Shown: one piece after another, positions 15,543-22,533 of the stretch
Layout: every line of letters begins with the position of its first letter
Position numbering within the stretch: the first letter of the stretch is position 1
Assembly: GCA_027343725.1 (NCBI GenBank)
Contig: DAHWKH010000147.1
Span: forward strand, 1 to 24,238
From: Acidiferrobacteraceae bacterium
GTDB lineage: Bacteria; Pseudomonadota; Gammaproteobacteria; Acidiferrobacterales; Acidiferrobacteraceae
Direction of reading: 5' to 3'
DNA: 24,238 nucleotides
Notes under the pieces: model-generated
Seen by the model: the letters and a program-made list of their open reading frames with translations, nothing else
Database searches by the model: none
What the model was told of the DNA's origin: nothing
Program-made: the position numbers and the translations under genes

Positions 15543-16595
15543 CTAGGGGGTCGCCACGTGGTCGCCGATGTGAATCTCGCGGCGCGACTGCATGACGACG
15601 CCGAAGCTCACGCGCTTGAACGTCCGAAACACCATGACGAGGCCGACGGGTTGGCGCCGGCCATGCTCGGTCTCCTCGGCAACCGGGTTGTAGAACGTCC
15701 GGCGCCGGCTCGTGAGACGCAGCACGTACCCGCGGCGCATACCGGCCTTTTTGCCGAGATCGAGCGCGATCACCGCGTAGGCCCCGAGGTTGAGATGGTT
15801 GTGCAGCGTCGCCACGACCTGGCCGCGAAACCGCTTGTGGGGGGCACGCGGGTAATAGTAGGGGGTGGGCGGCCGCGGGCGCCAGGGCACGAGCCAGTCA
15901 CCGGACTGAATCTCATGAACGGCCGAGGTGATCTCGAACTCCGGGAGGCGACGGCCCGGACGCACGAGCTTGGCGCGCCCGACATAGACGGTCTCGTAGG
16001 CAAGAAACTCGCCGTCGCGGTTGCGCATGGCGGGGCCACGGCGGTAGATGTCATAAACCTTTGCCGGGTGACGGCCCAGGTGCTGGGCATAGAACCAGCT
16101 GAACGTCCCGAGCACCGTATGGCGATGGATGGCGCTTGCGATATAGCCCAGGCGGTGAAAGGCGCGCCGCGACAGCGCGAGCGGGCGCGCGAGGAACGGC
16201 TCGATCACGTTCGGGTTGAGTGTCGGGATCGGCATCACAAGCGGCGCCGAGCGCAGGCGCGGCTCGAGAACCGCCGAGCGCGTGCGCGGGCGTACCGGCG
16301 GCCGGGGCCGCGACGGCCCGGTGTTCACCAAGTACGGGCGGCCGTTCGGGGCGTAGCGGAGCACGATCACATCGCCGGGATAAATGAGATCCGGATTGTG
16401 GATCTGGCGGTTGCGGTTCCAGATGCTCGGCCACTTCCACGGGTCCTTGAAAAAGTGGGTGGCGATGCCCCAGAGCGTGTCACCGACGCGCACGGTGTAG
16501 CGGCGCGGCGCGTGCGGAATCGCGAGGCGCTCGGCGAACGCCGGGTTCACGGCAAGGACCGCGATCAAAAGCAGCAAAGGGCGGACTGGGCGCAT
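15543..16595 (-). CDS. LysM-domain exported protein
   Basis: The 350-residue protein has a signal peptide (residues 1-21, cleavage after AFA). One LysM domain follows at about 32-80 (YTVRVGDTLWGIATHFF ... NPDLIYPGDVIVL), which binds peptidoglycan. The rest is a basic, Pro- and Arg-rich linker (about 90-130) and a C-terminal region with repeated glycine/beta-type segments of the kind seen in proteins annotated as LysM peptidoglycan-binding next to def in gammaproteobacteria. No catalytic domain is recognised. The reading frame stays open far upstream, through def, but the signal peptide fixes the start at 16595. It diverges from def. No Shine-Dalgarno sequence is visible. Confidence 0.88.
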   Translation of the reverse strand: MRPVRPLLLLIAVLAVNPAFAERLAIPHAPRRYTVRVGDTLWGIATHFFKDPWKWPSIWNRNRQIHNPDLIYPGDVIVLRYAPNGRPYLVNTGPSRPRPPVRPRTRSAVLEPRLRSAPLVMPIPTLNPNVIEPFLARPLALSRRAFHRLGYIASAIHRHTVLGTFSWFYAQHLGRHPAKVYDIYRRGPAMRNRDGEFLAYETVYVGRAKLVRPGRRLPEFEITSAVHEIQSGDWLVPWRPRPPTPYYYPRAPHKRFRGQVVATLHNHLNLGAYAVIALDLGKKAGMRRGYVLRLTSRRRTFYNPVAEETEHGRRQPVGLVMVFRTFKRVSFGVVMQSRREIHIGDHVATP

Positions 16596-16602
16596 GGAGG
16601 CA

Positions 16603-16631
16603 AGTGTAGTGGCTGGGGGCGGACTCGTCCA
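16603..16631 (-). promoter_or_regulatory. Candidate lysM promoter, possibly leaderless
   Basis: Reading the minus strand, TGGACG (16631-16626, 4 of 6 matches to the -35 consensus) is followed after 17 bases by TACACT (16608-16603, 4 of 6 matches to the -10). Seven bases later comes the ATG at 16595. The expected start of transcription is therefore at or one base before the start codon, and there is no ribosome-binding site. The spacing is ideal but each box is only a moderate match. Confidence 0.45.
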
Positions 16632-16661
16632 CTTGCGGGGGCGTCGCACCGGAAAATTTTG

Positions 16662-16667
16662 TATAAT
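16662..16667 (+). promoter_or_regulatory. Perfect -10 box of def, giving a predicted leaderless mRNA
   Basis: TATAAT is followed by six bases (GACGCC) and then the ATG of def at 16674. The usual start distance places +1 on the A of the start codon. No Shine-Dalgarno sequence fits in the gap. The flank AAAATTTTGTATAATG is AT-rich in GC-rich DNA. The -35 region at 17 bases (GGGCGT) is poor. The string TTGTATAATG also occurs at the arsR promoter. Confidence 0.6.
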
Positions 16668-16673
16668 GACGCC

Positions 16674-17177
16674 ATGGCATTGCGTGACATTCTTCGCTAC
16701 CCGGATCCGCGTTTGCGCAAGACGGCGCAGCCCGTCTTGCGCGTCGACGACGCGGTCCGGGGGCTCATCCGCGACATGGCCGAGACCATGTACGGCGCGC
16801 GCGGCATCGGCCTTGCGGCCACCCAGATCGACGTCGCGCAACGGGTCGTGGTCATCGATATCTCGCCCGAGCACAAGGCGTTGCGCACATTCGTCAATCC
16901 CGTGATCGTGCGTAGCGAAGGGACCTACGAGGTCGAGGAGGGCTGCCTGTCCGTCCCCGGCATCTACGAAGAGGTGGAGCGCGCCCAAAAGATCGAGGTG
17001 CACGCCCTGGACGCCGACGGGCGGCCTTTCGAGTTGGTCGCCGAGGACCTCCTGGCGGTGTGCATCCAGCACGAAATCGATCATCTCGACGGCAAGGTGT
17101 TCGTGGACTACCTGTCGCGCCTGAAACAACAGCGCATTCGCAAGAAGCTCGAAAAACACCAGCGGCTCGCCATGTGA
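16674..17177 (+). CDS. def: Peptide deformylase
   Basis: The metalloenzyme removes the formyl group from nascent N-terminal formyl-methionine. The 167-residue product has all three family motifs: GIGLAATQ (44-51), EGCLS with metal ligand Cys91, and QHEIDHLDG with His133, Glu134 and His137. The start at 16674 (MALRDILRYPDPRL) is like other Def proteins. The same frame stays open far upstream but overlaps lysM on the other strand, so it was rejected. Its stop overlaps the GTG of fmt, and def-fmt-rsmB is the standard operon. It is likely expressed from a promoter ending right at the ATG. Confidence 0.97.
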   Translation: MALRDILRYPDPRLRKTAQPVLRVDDAVRGLIRDMAETMYGARGIGLAATQIDVAQRVVVIDISPEHKALRTFVNPVIVRSEGTYEVEEGCLSVPGIYEEVERAQKIEVHALDADGRPFELVAEDLLAVCIQHEIDHLDGKVFVDYLSRLKQQRIRKKLEKHQRLAM

Positions 17178-18106
17178 GCGGCGGCGTGAGGCTCGTCTTC
17201 GCCGGCACACCGGAGTTTGCCTGCCCGACATTGGCCGCCCTCGTGCAGGAGGGCCACGAAGTGGCGGGCGTGCTCACGCAGCCGGACCGCCCGGCTGGGC
17301 GCGGGCGGCGCCTGACGGCGAGCGCGGTGAAGACTCAGGCCCAGGCCCTCGGGATCCCGGTCTTCACGCCCCCGACCGGCGCCGAGGCCTGCGCCTGTGC
17401 GCGCGCCCTGGCGCCCGATGTCGTGGTGGTGGTCGCCTACGGCCTGTTGCTGCCCCGGGAATTGCTCGGCCTCCCGCCCTACGGCTGCCTCAACGTCCAT
17501 GCCTCCCTGCTCCCGCGCTGGCGCGGGGCGGCACCCATCGCGCGCGCGATCGAGGCCGGCGACAGCCACACCGGGATCAGCATCATCCGCCTGGACGAGG
17601 GCCTGGATACGGGGCCTGTCTTGATGCGCGCGACAACCCCCATCGACCCCCTCGAAAGCGCGCCGGAGCTCGCGGCACGGCTTGCGCAGATGGGGGCGCG
17701 CGCCATGGGCGATGTACTCGCGGCGATCGCGCGCGAGGAACCGCCGCCCGCGGTCCCACAGCCGGCGACGGGCGCGCTCTACGCGCGCAAGCTGACGAAG
17801 GCCGAAGGGGTGATCGACTGGCAAGAACCGGCGTCGGTGATCGCCCGCCGGGTGCGCGCGTTTACGCCGTGGCCCGGTACGCGCGCGCGCCTCGAGGGGC
17901 TCGGCGTGAAGATCTGCGCGGCCTCGAGCGAGGACAGCGGGCCCTCGGACCCCGGGCGGGTCCTGTCCGCGGAGGGGGATGTGCGCATCGCGACCGCCAG
18001 GGGCACGCTCATCGCGACCATCCTTCAGGCGGACAACGAACGCCCCCTGCCGGCCGCGCGGTTTCTGCAAAAACACCCGCTCACGCCCGGCGACCGCTTT
18101 CAGTGA
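17174..18106 (+). CDS. fmt: Methionyl-tRNA formyltransferase
   Basis: Fmt uses 10-formyltetrahydrofolate to formylate initiator Met-tRNA. From the GTG at 17174 it has 310 residues, close to E. coli (315). Visible features are the N-terminal RLVFAGTPEFA, the folate-binding and catalytic block LNVHASLLPRWRGAAPI with Asn107 and His109, and DEGLDTGPV with Asp145. The C-terminal OB-fold region contains FTPWPGTRARLEG. The GTG overlaps the def stop (GTGA); a second GTG at 17186 would remove four residues. The stop TGA overlaps the ATG of rsmB by one base. Upstream in-frame codons run inside def and are not part of the gene. Confidence 0.96.
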   Translation: MSGGVRLVFAGTPEFACPTLAALVQEGHEVAGVLTQPDRPAGRGRRLTASAVKTQAQALGIPVFTPPTGAEACACARALAPDVVVVVAYGLLLPRELLGLPPYGCLNVHASLLPRWRGAAPIARAIEAGDSHTGISIIRLDEGLDTGPVLMRATTPIDPLESAPELAARLAQMGARAMGDVLAAIAREEPPPAVPQPATGALYARKLTKAEGVIDWQEPASVIARRVRAFTPWPGTRARLEGLGVKICAASSEDSGPSDPGRVLSAEGDVRIATARGTLIATILQADNERPLPAARFLQKHPLTPGDRFQ

Positions 18107-19377
18107 TGCGCCACGCCCTGATCCTGCGCGCGCGCGCCGCGACCATCGTGGGCGCGGTGCTGGCGGGCCGGAATCTCCATCAGGCGCTCACACGCGACCG
18201 TGAACGCCACGGCCGCCACGGCCTGGTCGAGGAACTGGCGATCGGCACGGTGCGTTATGCGCCGGCCCTGACAACGCGCGTGGCGCCCTTCCTCGAACGC
18301 CCGCTGAAGCGCGCCGACCAGGACGTCTATGCCCTGCTTCTGGCGGGACTCTATCAGGCCGAGCACATGGGCACGCCCGCGGCGGTTGCGGTCTCCGAGG
18401 CCGTGGGCGCGACCGCGGCACTCGGCAAACCCTGGGCGCGCGGCCTCTTGAACGCGGTCTTGCGCGCGGCCCTCGATGCGCCGCGGGACGACGACCCGGC
18501 GCGCAACCACCCGCCCTGGCTCGTTGACCGCCTGCGGGCCGCCTGGCCGCACGACTGGCAGGCGGTGCTCGCGGCCAACGACACGCGCGCGCCGTTCACG
18601 CTGCGCCTCGATACCCGTAGGGTCAGCCGTCCGGCCTATCTCGAGACCCTGCGCGCCCGCGGGCTCGAGGCCTCGGCCCACCCGCACGTCGCGACCGCGG
18701 TGGTCCTGGCGCGCGCGCCCGCCCTGCCGGAACTCCCGGGATTCGCCGAGGGCCTCGTATCGGTGCAGGACGCCGCCGCCCAGTGGGCGGCCCCGCTGCT
18801 CGAGGCGCAGCCCGGTGAACGGGTCCTCGACGCCTGCGCGGCCCCGGGCGGCAAGACCGGCCATCTCCTGCAAGCCTCACCCGGCATACGGCTTATCGCC
18901 GCCGACAGCGACCGCGAGCGGATCCTGCGGTTGCACGACACGCTCGCGCGCCTTCAGGGGTCGCGTGATGTGGAGGTCCGCCTCGCCGATCTCACGGCCC
19001 CCGCCGCGGATGCGCCCTTCGCGCGCATCCTGCTCGATGCCCCGTGCTCGGCCACCGGCGTCATCCGCCGCCACCCGGACATCAAGATCCACCGCCGCGC
19101 GAGCGATCTCGAGCCCCTGTGCGCGATTCAAGCACGGCTCCTTGAATGCCTCTGGCAGCGCCTGATCCCGGGCGGGACCTTGCTCTATGTGACCTGCTCC
19201 CTCCTGCCGGAGGAAAACACCGACCAGCTGGCGCGGTTTCTCGCGCAGACGCAGGACGCGCGCGTAAGCCCGCTTGCGCTTCCCGTGGGTCGCGCGCAAG
19301 ACATCGGCTGGCAGATCCTGCCGGGCGAGGCGGACATGGACGGGTTTTATTACGCGCGTCTGACCAAGGCCCCCTGA
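18106..19377 (+). CDS. rsmB: 16S rRNA (cytosine-967-C5) methyltransferase RsmB
   Basis: RsmB makes m5C967 in 16S rRNA, using SAM. The 423-residue length is close to E. coli (429). The N-terminal part (about 1-130) is the NusB-like RNA-binding domain with ARGLLNAVLR. The methyltransferase domain has the SAM motif LDACAAPGGKTGHLLQ, the motif IV DAPCSATGVIRRHPDIK with Cys314, and the motif VI YVTCSLLPEEN with catalytic Cys364. The ATG overlaps the fmt stop (TGATG). An ORF in the same frame begins inside fmt but is not the gene. A GC-rich inverted repeat begins 6 bases after the stop. Confidence 0.96.
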   Translation: MRHALILRARAATIVGAVLAGRNLHQALTRDRERHGRHGLVEELAIGTVRYAPALTTRVAPFLERPLKRADQDVYALLLAGLYQAEHMGTPAAVAVSEAVGATAALGKPWARGLLNAVLRAALDAPRDDDPARNHPPWLVDRLRAAWPHDWQAVLAANDTRAPFTLRLDTRRVSRPAYLETLRARGLEASAHPHVATAVVLARAPALPELPGFAEGLVSVQDAAAQWAAPLLEAQPGERVLDACAAPGGKTGHLLQASPGIRLIAADSDRERILRLHDTLARLQGSRDVEVRLADLTAPAADAPFARILLDAPCSATGVIRRHPDIKIHRRASDLEPLCAIQARLLECLWQRLIPGGTLLYVTCSLLPEENTDQLARFLAQTQDARVSPLALPVGRAQDIGWQILPGEADMDGFYYARLTKAP

Positions 19378-19382
19378 CGGCA

Positions 19383-19400
19383 GGTGCCGCGCGCGGCGCC
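19383..19400 (+). terminator. GC-rich inverted repeat after rsmB, possible weak terminator
   Basis: GGTGCCGC and GCGGCGCC form an 8-base stem (one G-T wobble) with a two-base centre, just after the rsmB stop. There is no T-tract, so it would be at most a weak intrinsic terminator or a processing site. It lies immediately before a TATGAT sequence (19407-19412) that could be the -10 box of the TPR gene. Confidence 0.3.
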
Positions 19401-19406
19401 ATTCGC

Positions 19407-19412
19407 TATGAT
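19407..19412 (+). promoter_or_regulatory. Possible -10 box for the TPR gene
   Basis: TATGAT matches the -10 consensus at five of six bases and lies 21 bases before the ATG, with AAGGGGG in between as ribosome-binding site. The -35 region is poor. It may give the small TPR gene some expression independent of def-fmt-rsmB. Confidence 0.3.
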
Positions 19413-19433
19413 AGAGCCGAAGGGGGATCCGTC

Positions 19434-19760
19434 ATGGAGACCGGACCGATGGAGGCCCTGCTCGCGCGCGGCCAGGATAATTTCCTCATCCGCTTCGGCT
19501 TGGGCGGGGAATATGTGCGCCGCAAGGACTACGAGAAGGCCGTCCCGCACCTGCGCGCGGCCGTGGCCTTCGACCCGCGTCACGCGGCGTCCTGGAAGCT
19601 TCTCGGCACGGCACTGGCGGCGCTCGATCGGGTCGCGGAGGCGGAGGCGGCCTACGAGGAAGGCATTCGGGTAGCGGAGGCCGACGGGCACATCCAGGCC
19701 GCCCGCGAGATGACAGTCTTCCTGAAACGCCTGCGCAAAGCGCACCCCGGATCGATCTGA
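19434..19760 (+). CDS. Small tetratricopeptide-repeat (TPR) protein
   Basis: The 108-residue protein has about two TPR units. The first is around residues 25-56 (GGEYVRRKDYEKAVPHLRAA with AVAFDP), and the second around 57-90 (ASWKLLGTALAALDRVAEAEAAYEEGI). A short basic helical tail with FLKRLRKA follows. No signal peptide or membrane segment is visible, so it is probably cytoplasmic and acts as a protein-binding scaffold. I cannot name a partner. The ATG at 19434 is supported by AAGGGGG 7 nt upstream. It follows rsmB by 56 bases and converges on the acyltransferase genes. Confidence 0.82.
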   Translation: METGPMEALLARGQDNFLIRFGLGGEYVRRKDYEKAVPHLRAAVAFDPRHAASWKLLGTALAALDRVAEAEAAYEEGIRVAEADGHIQAAREMTVFLKRLRKAHPGSI

Positions 19761-19767
19761 CGCGCGG

Positions 19768-19790
19768 CCCGACGGTTATCCGTCATCGGG
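19768..19790. terminator. Hairpin between convergent TPR and acyltransferase genes
   Basis: CCCGACGG and the downstream CCGTCATCGGG can pair as an 8-bp stem with a 3-base bulge and the loop TTAT. It spans the 22-base gap between the two converging genes and overlaps the end of the minus-strand gene. No T-tract follows on either strand, so bidirectional termination is only possible, not shown. Confidence 0.3.
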
Positions 19791-20685
19791 AATAGACCGA
19801 AGGCTCACCCGGGGGGCGGGTCTTGAAGCGTTTGTGGACCCAGAAATACTGCTCCGGATGCCTGCGTACGCCCTCCTCGATCGCGTGATTGGTGAGCGTC
19901 GCGTCATGCGCCACATCGCCGCTGGGAAAGTCCGTAAGGGCCGGCGCGAACACCACCTCGTAACCGCGGCCCCAGGGCCTTTGATAGACATAGCAGGGCA
20001 CGACCTGCGCGTGGCTTGCGCGCGCGAGCCGTCCGACGGCGTGCAAGGTCACGGCCGGGACGCCGAAGAACGGCGCGAACACGCTGCTGCGTTCGCCGAA
20101 ATCCTGGTCGGGCAGATAATAGAGGACGCGCCCGTCCTTCAGGGCCTTCAAGACCGGGCGCACGCCCTCGTCCTGGGTGACGGTGATCGCCCCGAAACGC
20201 CGGATCGCGCGCCGGAACGTGGCCTCGAAGACCGGGTTCGGCAATTCCCGGTAGACGTTCGCCATGGGCCGCTCGAGCGATAAGGCGACGCCGATATTGA
20301 GCGCCGTGAAATGCGGCACGAGCAGGATGACACGGCCCTCCTGAAGCGCGCGTTCGTAGTACTCGCGCCCGCGAAACGCGACCAGGCGCCGGAGTCGGGC
20401 GGGGCTCGCCCACCACGCAATCGCGGTATCGATCAGGCCTTGGCCGAGGGCGGCGAAATGCGCGCGCGCCAGGCGCCGGCGACGGCCTGGGTCGATCTCG
20501 GGGAAGCACAACGCGAGGTTGGTCAGGACCACGCGCCGGCGCCCGGACGCCAGCCCATAGAGGCCGCGTCCCAGGGCGCGCCCGACGAGCGCTGGGATCG
20601 GCAGGGGCAGGCGCGTCGCGAGCCACAAGACCCCGAGCGCGGCGCGCGCGAGGACCCGGGCACCGAACGAGGCGCGCTCAGTCAT
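19783..20685 (-). CDS. LpxL/LpxM-family acyltransferase with altered catalytic motif (third of three)
   Basis: The 300-residue protein has the layout of lipid A late acyltransferases: a hydrophobic N-terminus, NLALCFPEI, YRELPNPVFEA, YYLPDQDFGERSSVFAPFFG, and a C-terminus ending near QYFWVHKRFKTRP. These enzymes move an acyl chain from acyl-ACP to lipid A at the inner face of the inner membrane. The catalytic motif H-X4-D/E reads HFTALN here: His125 is present but residue 130 is Asn (codon AAT at 20298-20296). The catalytic base is therefore missing, and the protein may be inactive, altered in specificity or structural. It overlaps the preceding paralogue by 8 bases. The reading frame is intact, so it is not an obvious pseudogene. 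Confidence 0.88.
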   Translation of the reverse strand: MTERASFGARVLARAALGVLWLATRLPLPIPALVGRALGRGLYGLASGRRRVVLTNLALCFPEIDPGRRRRLARAHFAALGQGLIDTAIAWWASPARLRRLVAFRGREYYERALQEGRVILLVPHFTALNIGVALSLERPMANVYRELPNPVFEATFRRAIRRFGAITVTQDEGVRPVLKALKDGRVLYYLPDQDFGERSSVFAPFFGVPAVTLHAVGRLARASHAQVVPCYVYQRPWGRGYEVVFAPALTDFPSGDVAHDATLTNHAIEEGVRRHPEQYFWVHKRFKTRPPGEPSVYSR

Positions 20686-21565
20686 AGAACGGCCGCCCGC
20701 CGGTCACCACCCGCTTGAAGCGCCGGTAGGTCCACAGGTAATCCTCCGGGGCCGCGCGCACACCGGCCTCGATCGCGGCGTTCATGAGGGCCGCATCCGC
20801 CACCGGGTCCGCGGTGGGAAAGGGCGTCAAGGCCGGACGGATCGTGATCTCGAACCCCGCGCCGCCCGCGAGCGTGCGCGTCAGGCAGGGCAGCACGACG
20901 GCATCCGTCAGACGCGCGAGGCGCGAGAGCGAGGTGAGGGTCGGGGTCGGCAGCCCGAAGAAGGGCGCCACCACCGAGTCGGCCTCGCCCGGATCCAGGT
21001 CCGGCAGGTAATAGAAAGGCTTCCCGGAGCGCACCGCGCGCACCAGCGTGCGCAAGGACTCGTCGTTGCGCCACAGGACCCCGCCGAAGCGCTGGCGGCG
21101 CGCGAGCAGGACACCCGCGAGCGCCGAGGCCGGCTTTTGGTACATGCTGATGGCCGGGCGTTCGAGCGATACCCGCAGGCCGGCCACCTCGAGGCCCAGG
21201 AAATGCGGCGCCAGCAAAATGATGTTGCGCTTGTCGCGCAAGGCCTCGTCGTAAGGCCCGCGCTCGCGAAAGCGCACGCGGCTTGCGAATTCCTCCGGCG
21301 ACGCCCACCAGAGCCTGGCGATCGCCAGGGCGCTTTGCCCCATGGTCTGGAAGTGGCGCACAAGCAGGCGCTCGCGCGCCTTGGCATCGAGCTGCGGAAA
21401 GCACGCGCGGATGTTGGCGCGGGCGACCCGGCGCGGGGTCACGGCGAGCCCATAGGCCAAGCCCCCAAAGCCCGCGCCCAAGGGACCCGTGAGCGGCGGG
21501 GGCAGGACGGCCAGGGCCCGCAAGGCGCCCGTCACGAGCCGCTCCGGCAGCGGGCGCTTACTCAT
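20678..21565 (-). CDS. LpxL/LpxM-family lipid A acyltransferase (second of three)
   Basis: The 295-residue protein is a paralogue of its two neighbours. It has NIRACFPQLD, the intact catalytic motif HFLGLE (His121, Glu126), YYLPDLDPGEADSVVAPFFG and a C-terminal YLWTYRRFK. The second conserved block, which in LpxL and both neighbours contains NP (NPLLD, NPVLD, NPVFE), reads QKPASALAG instead, so acceptor binding could differ. It should transfer a fatty acyl chain to a lipid A precursor in the inner membrane; which chain and position cannot be told. The ATG overlaps the stop of the upstream paralogue by 8 bases and its own stop overlaps the next by 8. Confidence 0.9.
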   Translation of the reverse strand: MSKRPLPERLVTGALRALAVLPPPLTGPLGAGFGGLAYGLAVTPRRVARANIRACFPQLDAKARERLLVRHFQTMGQSALAIARLWWASPEEFASRVRFRERGPYDEALRDKRNIILLAPHFLGLEVAGLRVSLERPAISMYQKPASALAGVLLARRQRFGGVLWRNDESLRTLVRAVRSGKPFYYLPDLDPGEADSVVAPFFGLPTPTLTSLSRLARLTDAVVLPCLTRTLAGGAGFEITIRPALTPFPTADPVADAALMNAAIEAGVRAAPEDYLWTYRRFKRVVTGGRPFYD

Positions 21566-22496
21566 AGAGGGCGGCGCCGTCTTCGCGCGTCTTGAAACGC
21601 TTCATGGTCCACAGGTACTGCTCGGGCATTGTGCGTACGGCGCGCTCGAGGACCGCGTTCATCGCCGCGGCATCGGTTTCCGCGCCCGCCGTCGGGAACG
21701 ACGGCATCGGCGGCTCGAGCCACAGCTCGCAGCGGCCATCCGCGCACAAGCGCGCAAAGCACGGCAGCACGACGGCATTGGTCAGGCGCGCAAGCCGCCC
21801 GAGCGTGGGCAGGGTCGCCGCCGGGATGCCGAAAAACGGCGCGAACACCGAGTCCTTGGGACCGAGATCCTCGTCCGGGATGTAGGACGCCCCGAACCCG
21901 GCCTTGAGCGCGCGGATCAAGGGCTTCAGGCCCCCCGCGCGCGCGAACACGCGCCCGCCGAACCGTTCGCGCCCGCGTGTCATCACGTGGTCCAGCACCG
22001 GGTTCTTCAGGGGCTTCATGAAACCCACATGGGGAAAATACCGCGACAGAACGAGGCTCGCCTCGAGCGCCAGCACGTGACCGTGGAGGGTGATGACCGG
22101 CTGTCCCGCCGCGCGCGCGCGCTCGTAGTGTTCGAGCCCGCGCACCGTCAGGACCCGGTCGAGCGCGCGCTCACTCCCCCACCAGAAGAGCGCGATATAA
22201 AAGATCGCCTGGGCGGCCCTGCGGAAATGGCCGCGCACAAGACGCGCGCGCTCACCGGCATCCAGGGCCGGGAAGCACAGGGCGATATTGATGGCGGCGA
22301 TCCGCCGTCTTTTGGCGTTGGCGGCGTAATACAGGTCCCCCAAACGGGCGCCGAACCAGAGGCGCGCGGCCAGCGGCAAACTGAGGCTCGCGCGCAGAAC
22401 GCCGACCCCGAGCCACGTCGGCCAATGACGCGGGGCGAGGAGCGCAAGACGCGCACGGCTCCTGTGGGCGCCGCGCAGTTCAGAGGCCGGGATCAT
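21558..22496 (-). CDS. LpxL/LpxM-family lipid A acyltransferase (first of three)
   Basis: The 312-residue product has NIALCFPALD, the catalytic H-X4-E motif HVLALE (His140, Glu145), MKPLKNPVLD, SYIPDEDLGPKDSVFAPFFG and a C-terminal EQYLWTMKRFKT. This is the most complete of the three copies and closest to the E. coli LpxL pattern. It would add a secondary acyl chain to Kdo-lipid A or a precursor. It is the first gene of the tandem set, 33 bases after the TtcA-like gene. No ribosome-binding site precedes its ATG; a -10-like CACAAT lies 8 bases upstream. Confidence 0.92.
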   Translation of the reverse strand: MIPASELRGAHRSRARLALLAPRHWPTWLGVGVLRASLSLPLAARLWFGARLGDLYYAANAKRRRIAAINIALCFPALDAGERARLVRGHFRRAAQAIFYIALFWWGSERALDRVLTVRGLEHYERARAAGQPVITLHGHVLALEASLVLSRYFPHVGFMKPLKNPVLDHVMTRGRERFGGRVFARAGGLKPLIRALKAGFGASYIPDEDLGPKDSVFAPFFGIPAATLPTLGRLARLTNAVVLPCFARLCADGRCELWLEPPMPSFPTAGAETDAAAMNAVLERAVRTMPEQYLWTMKRFKTREDGAALYE

Positions 22497-22504
22497 GGGG
22501 CGGC

Positions 22505-22533
22505 ATTGTGCCAGAGCGCGGCCCCCCGGTCAG
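22505..22533 (-). promoter_or_regulatory. Candidate promoter of the acyltransferase operon
   Basis: On the minus strand CTGACC (22533-22528, 4 of 6 matches to -35) is 17 bases from CACAAT (22510-22505, 4 of 6 matches to -10). The ATG at 22496 follows after 8 bases with no Shine-Dalgarno sequence, so the mRNA would have a leader of only about 1-2 bases. The -35 box overlaps the stop codon of the TtcA-like gene. Moderate matches only. Confidence 0.35.

Noticed and set aside
16596..17231. N-terminal extension of the lysM frame through def
   Set aside because: The signal peptide beginning at 16595 defines the protein start, and the extension is antisense to def.
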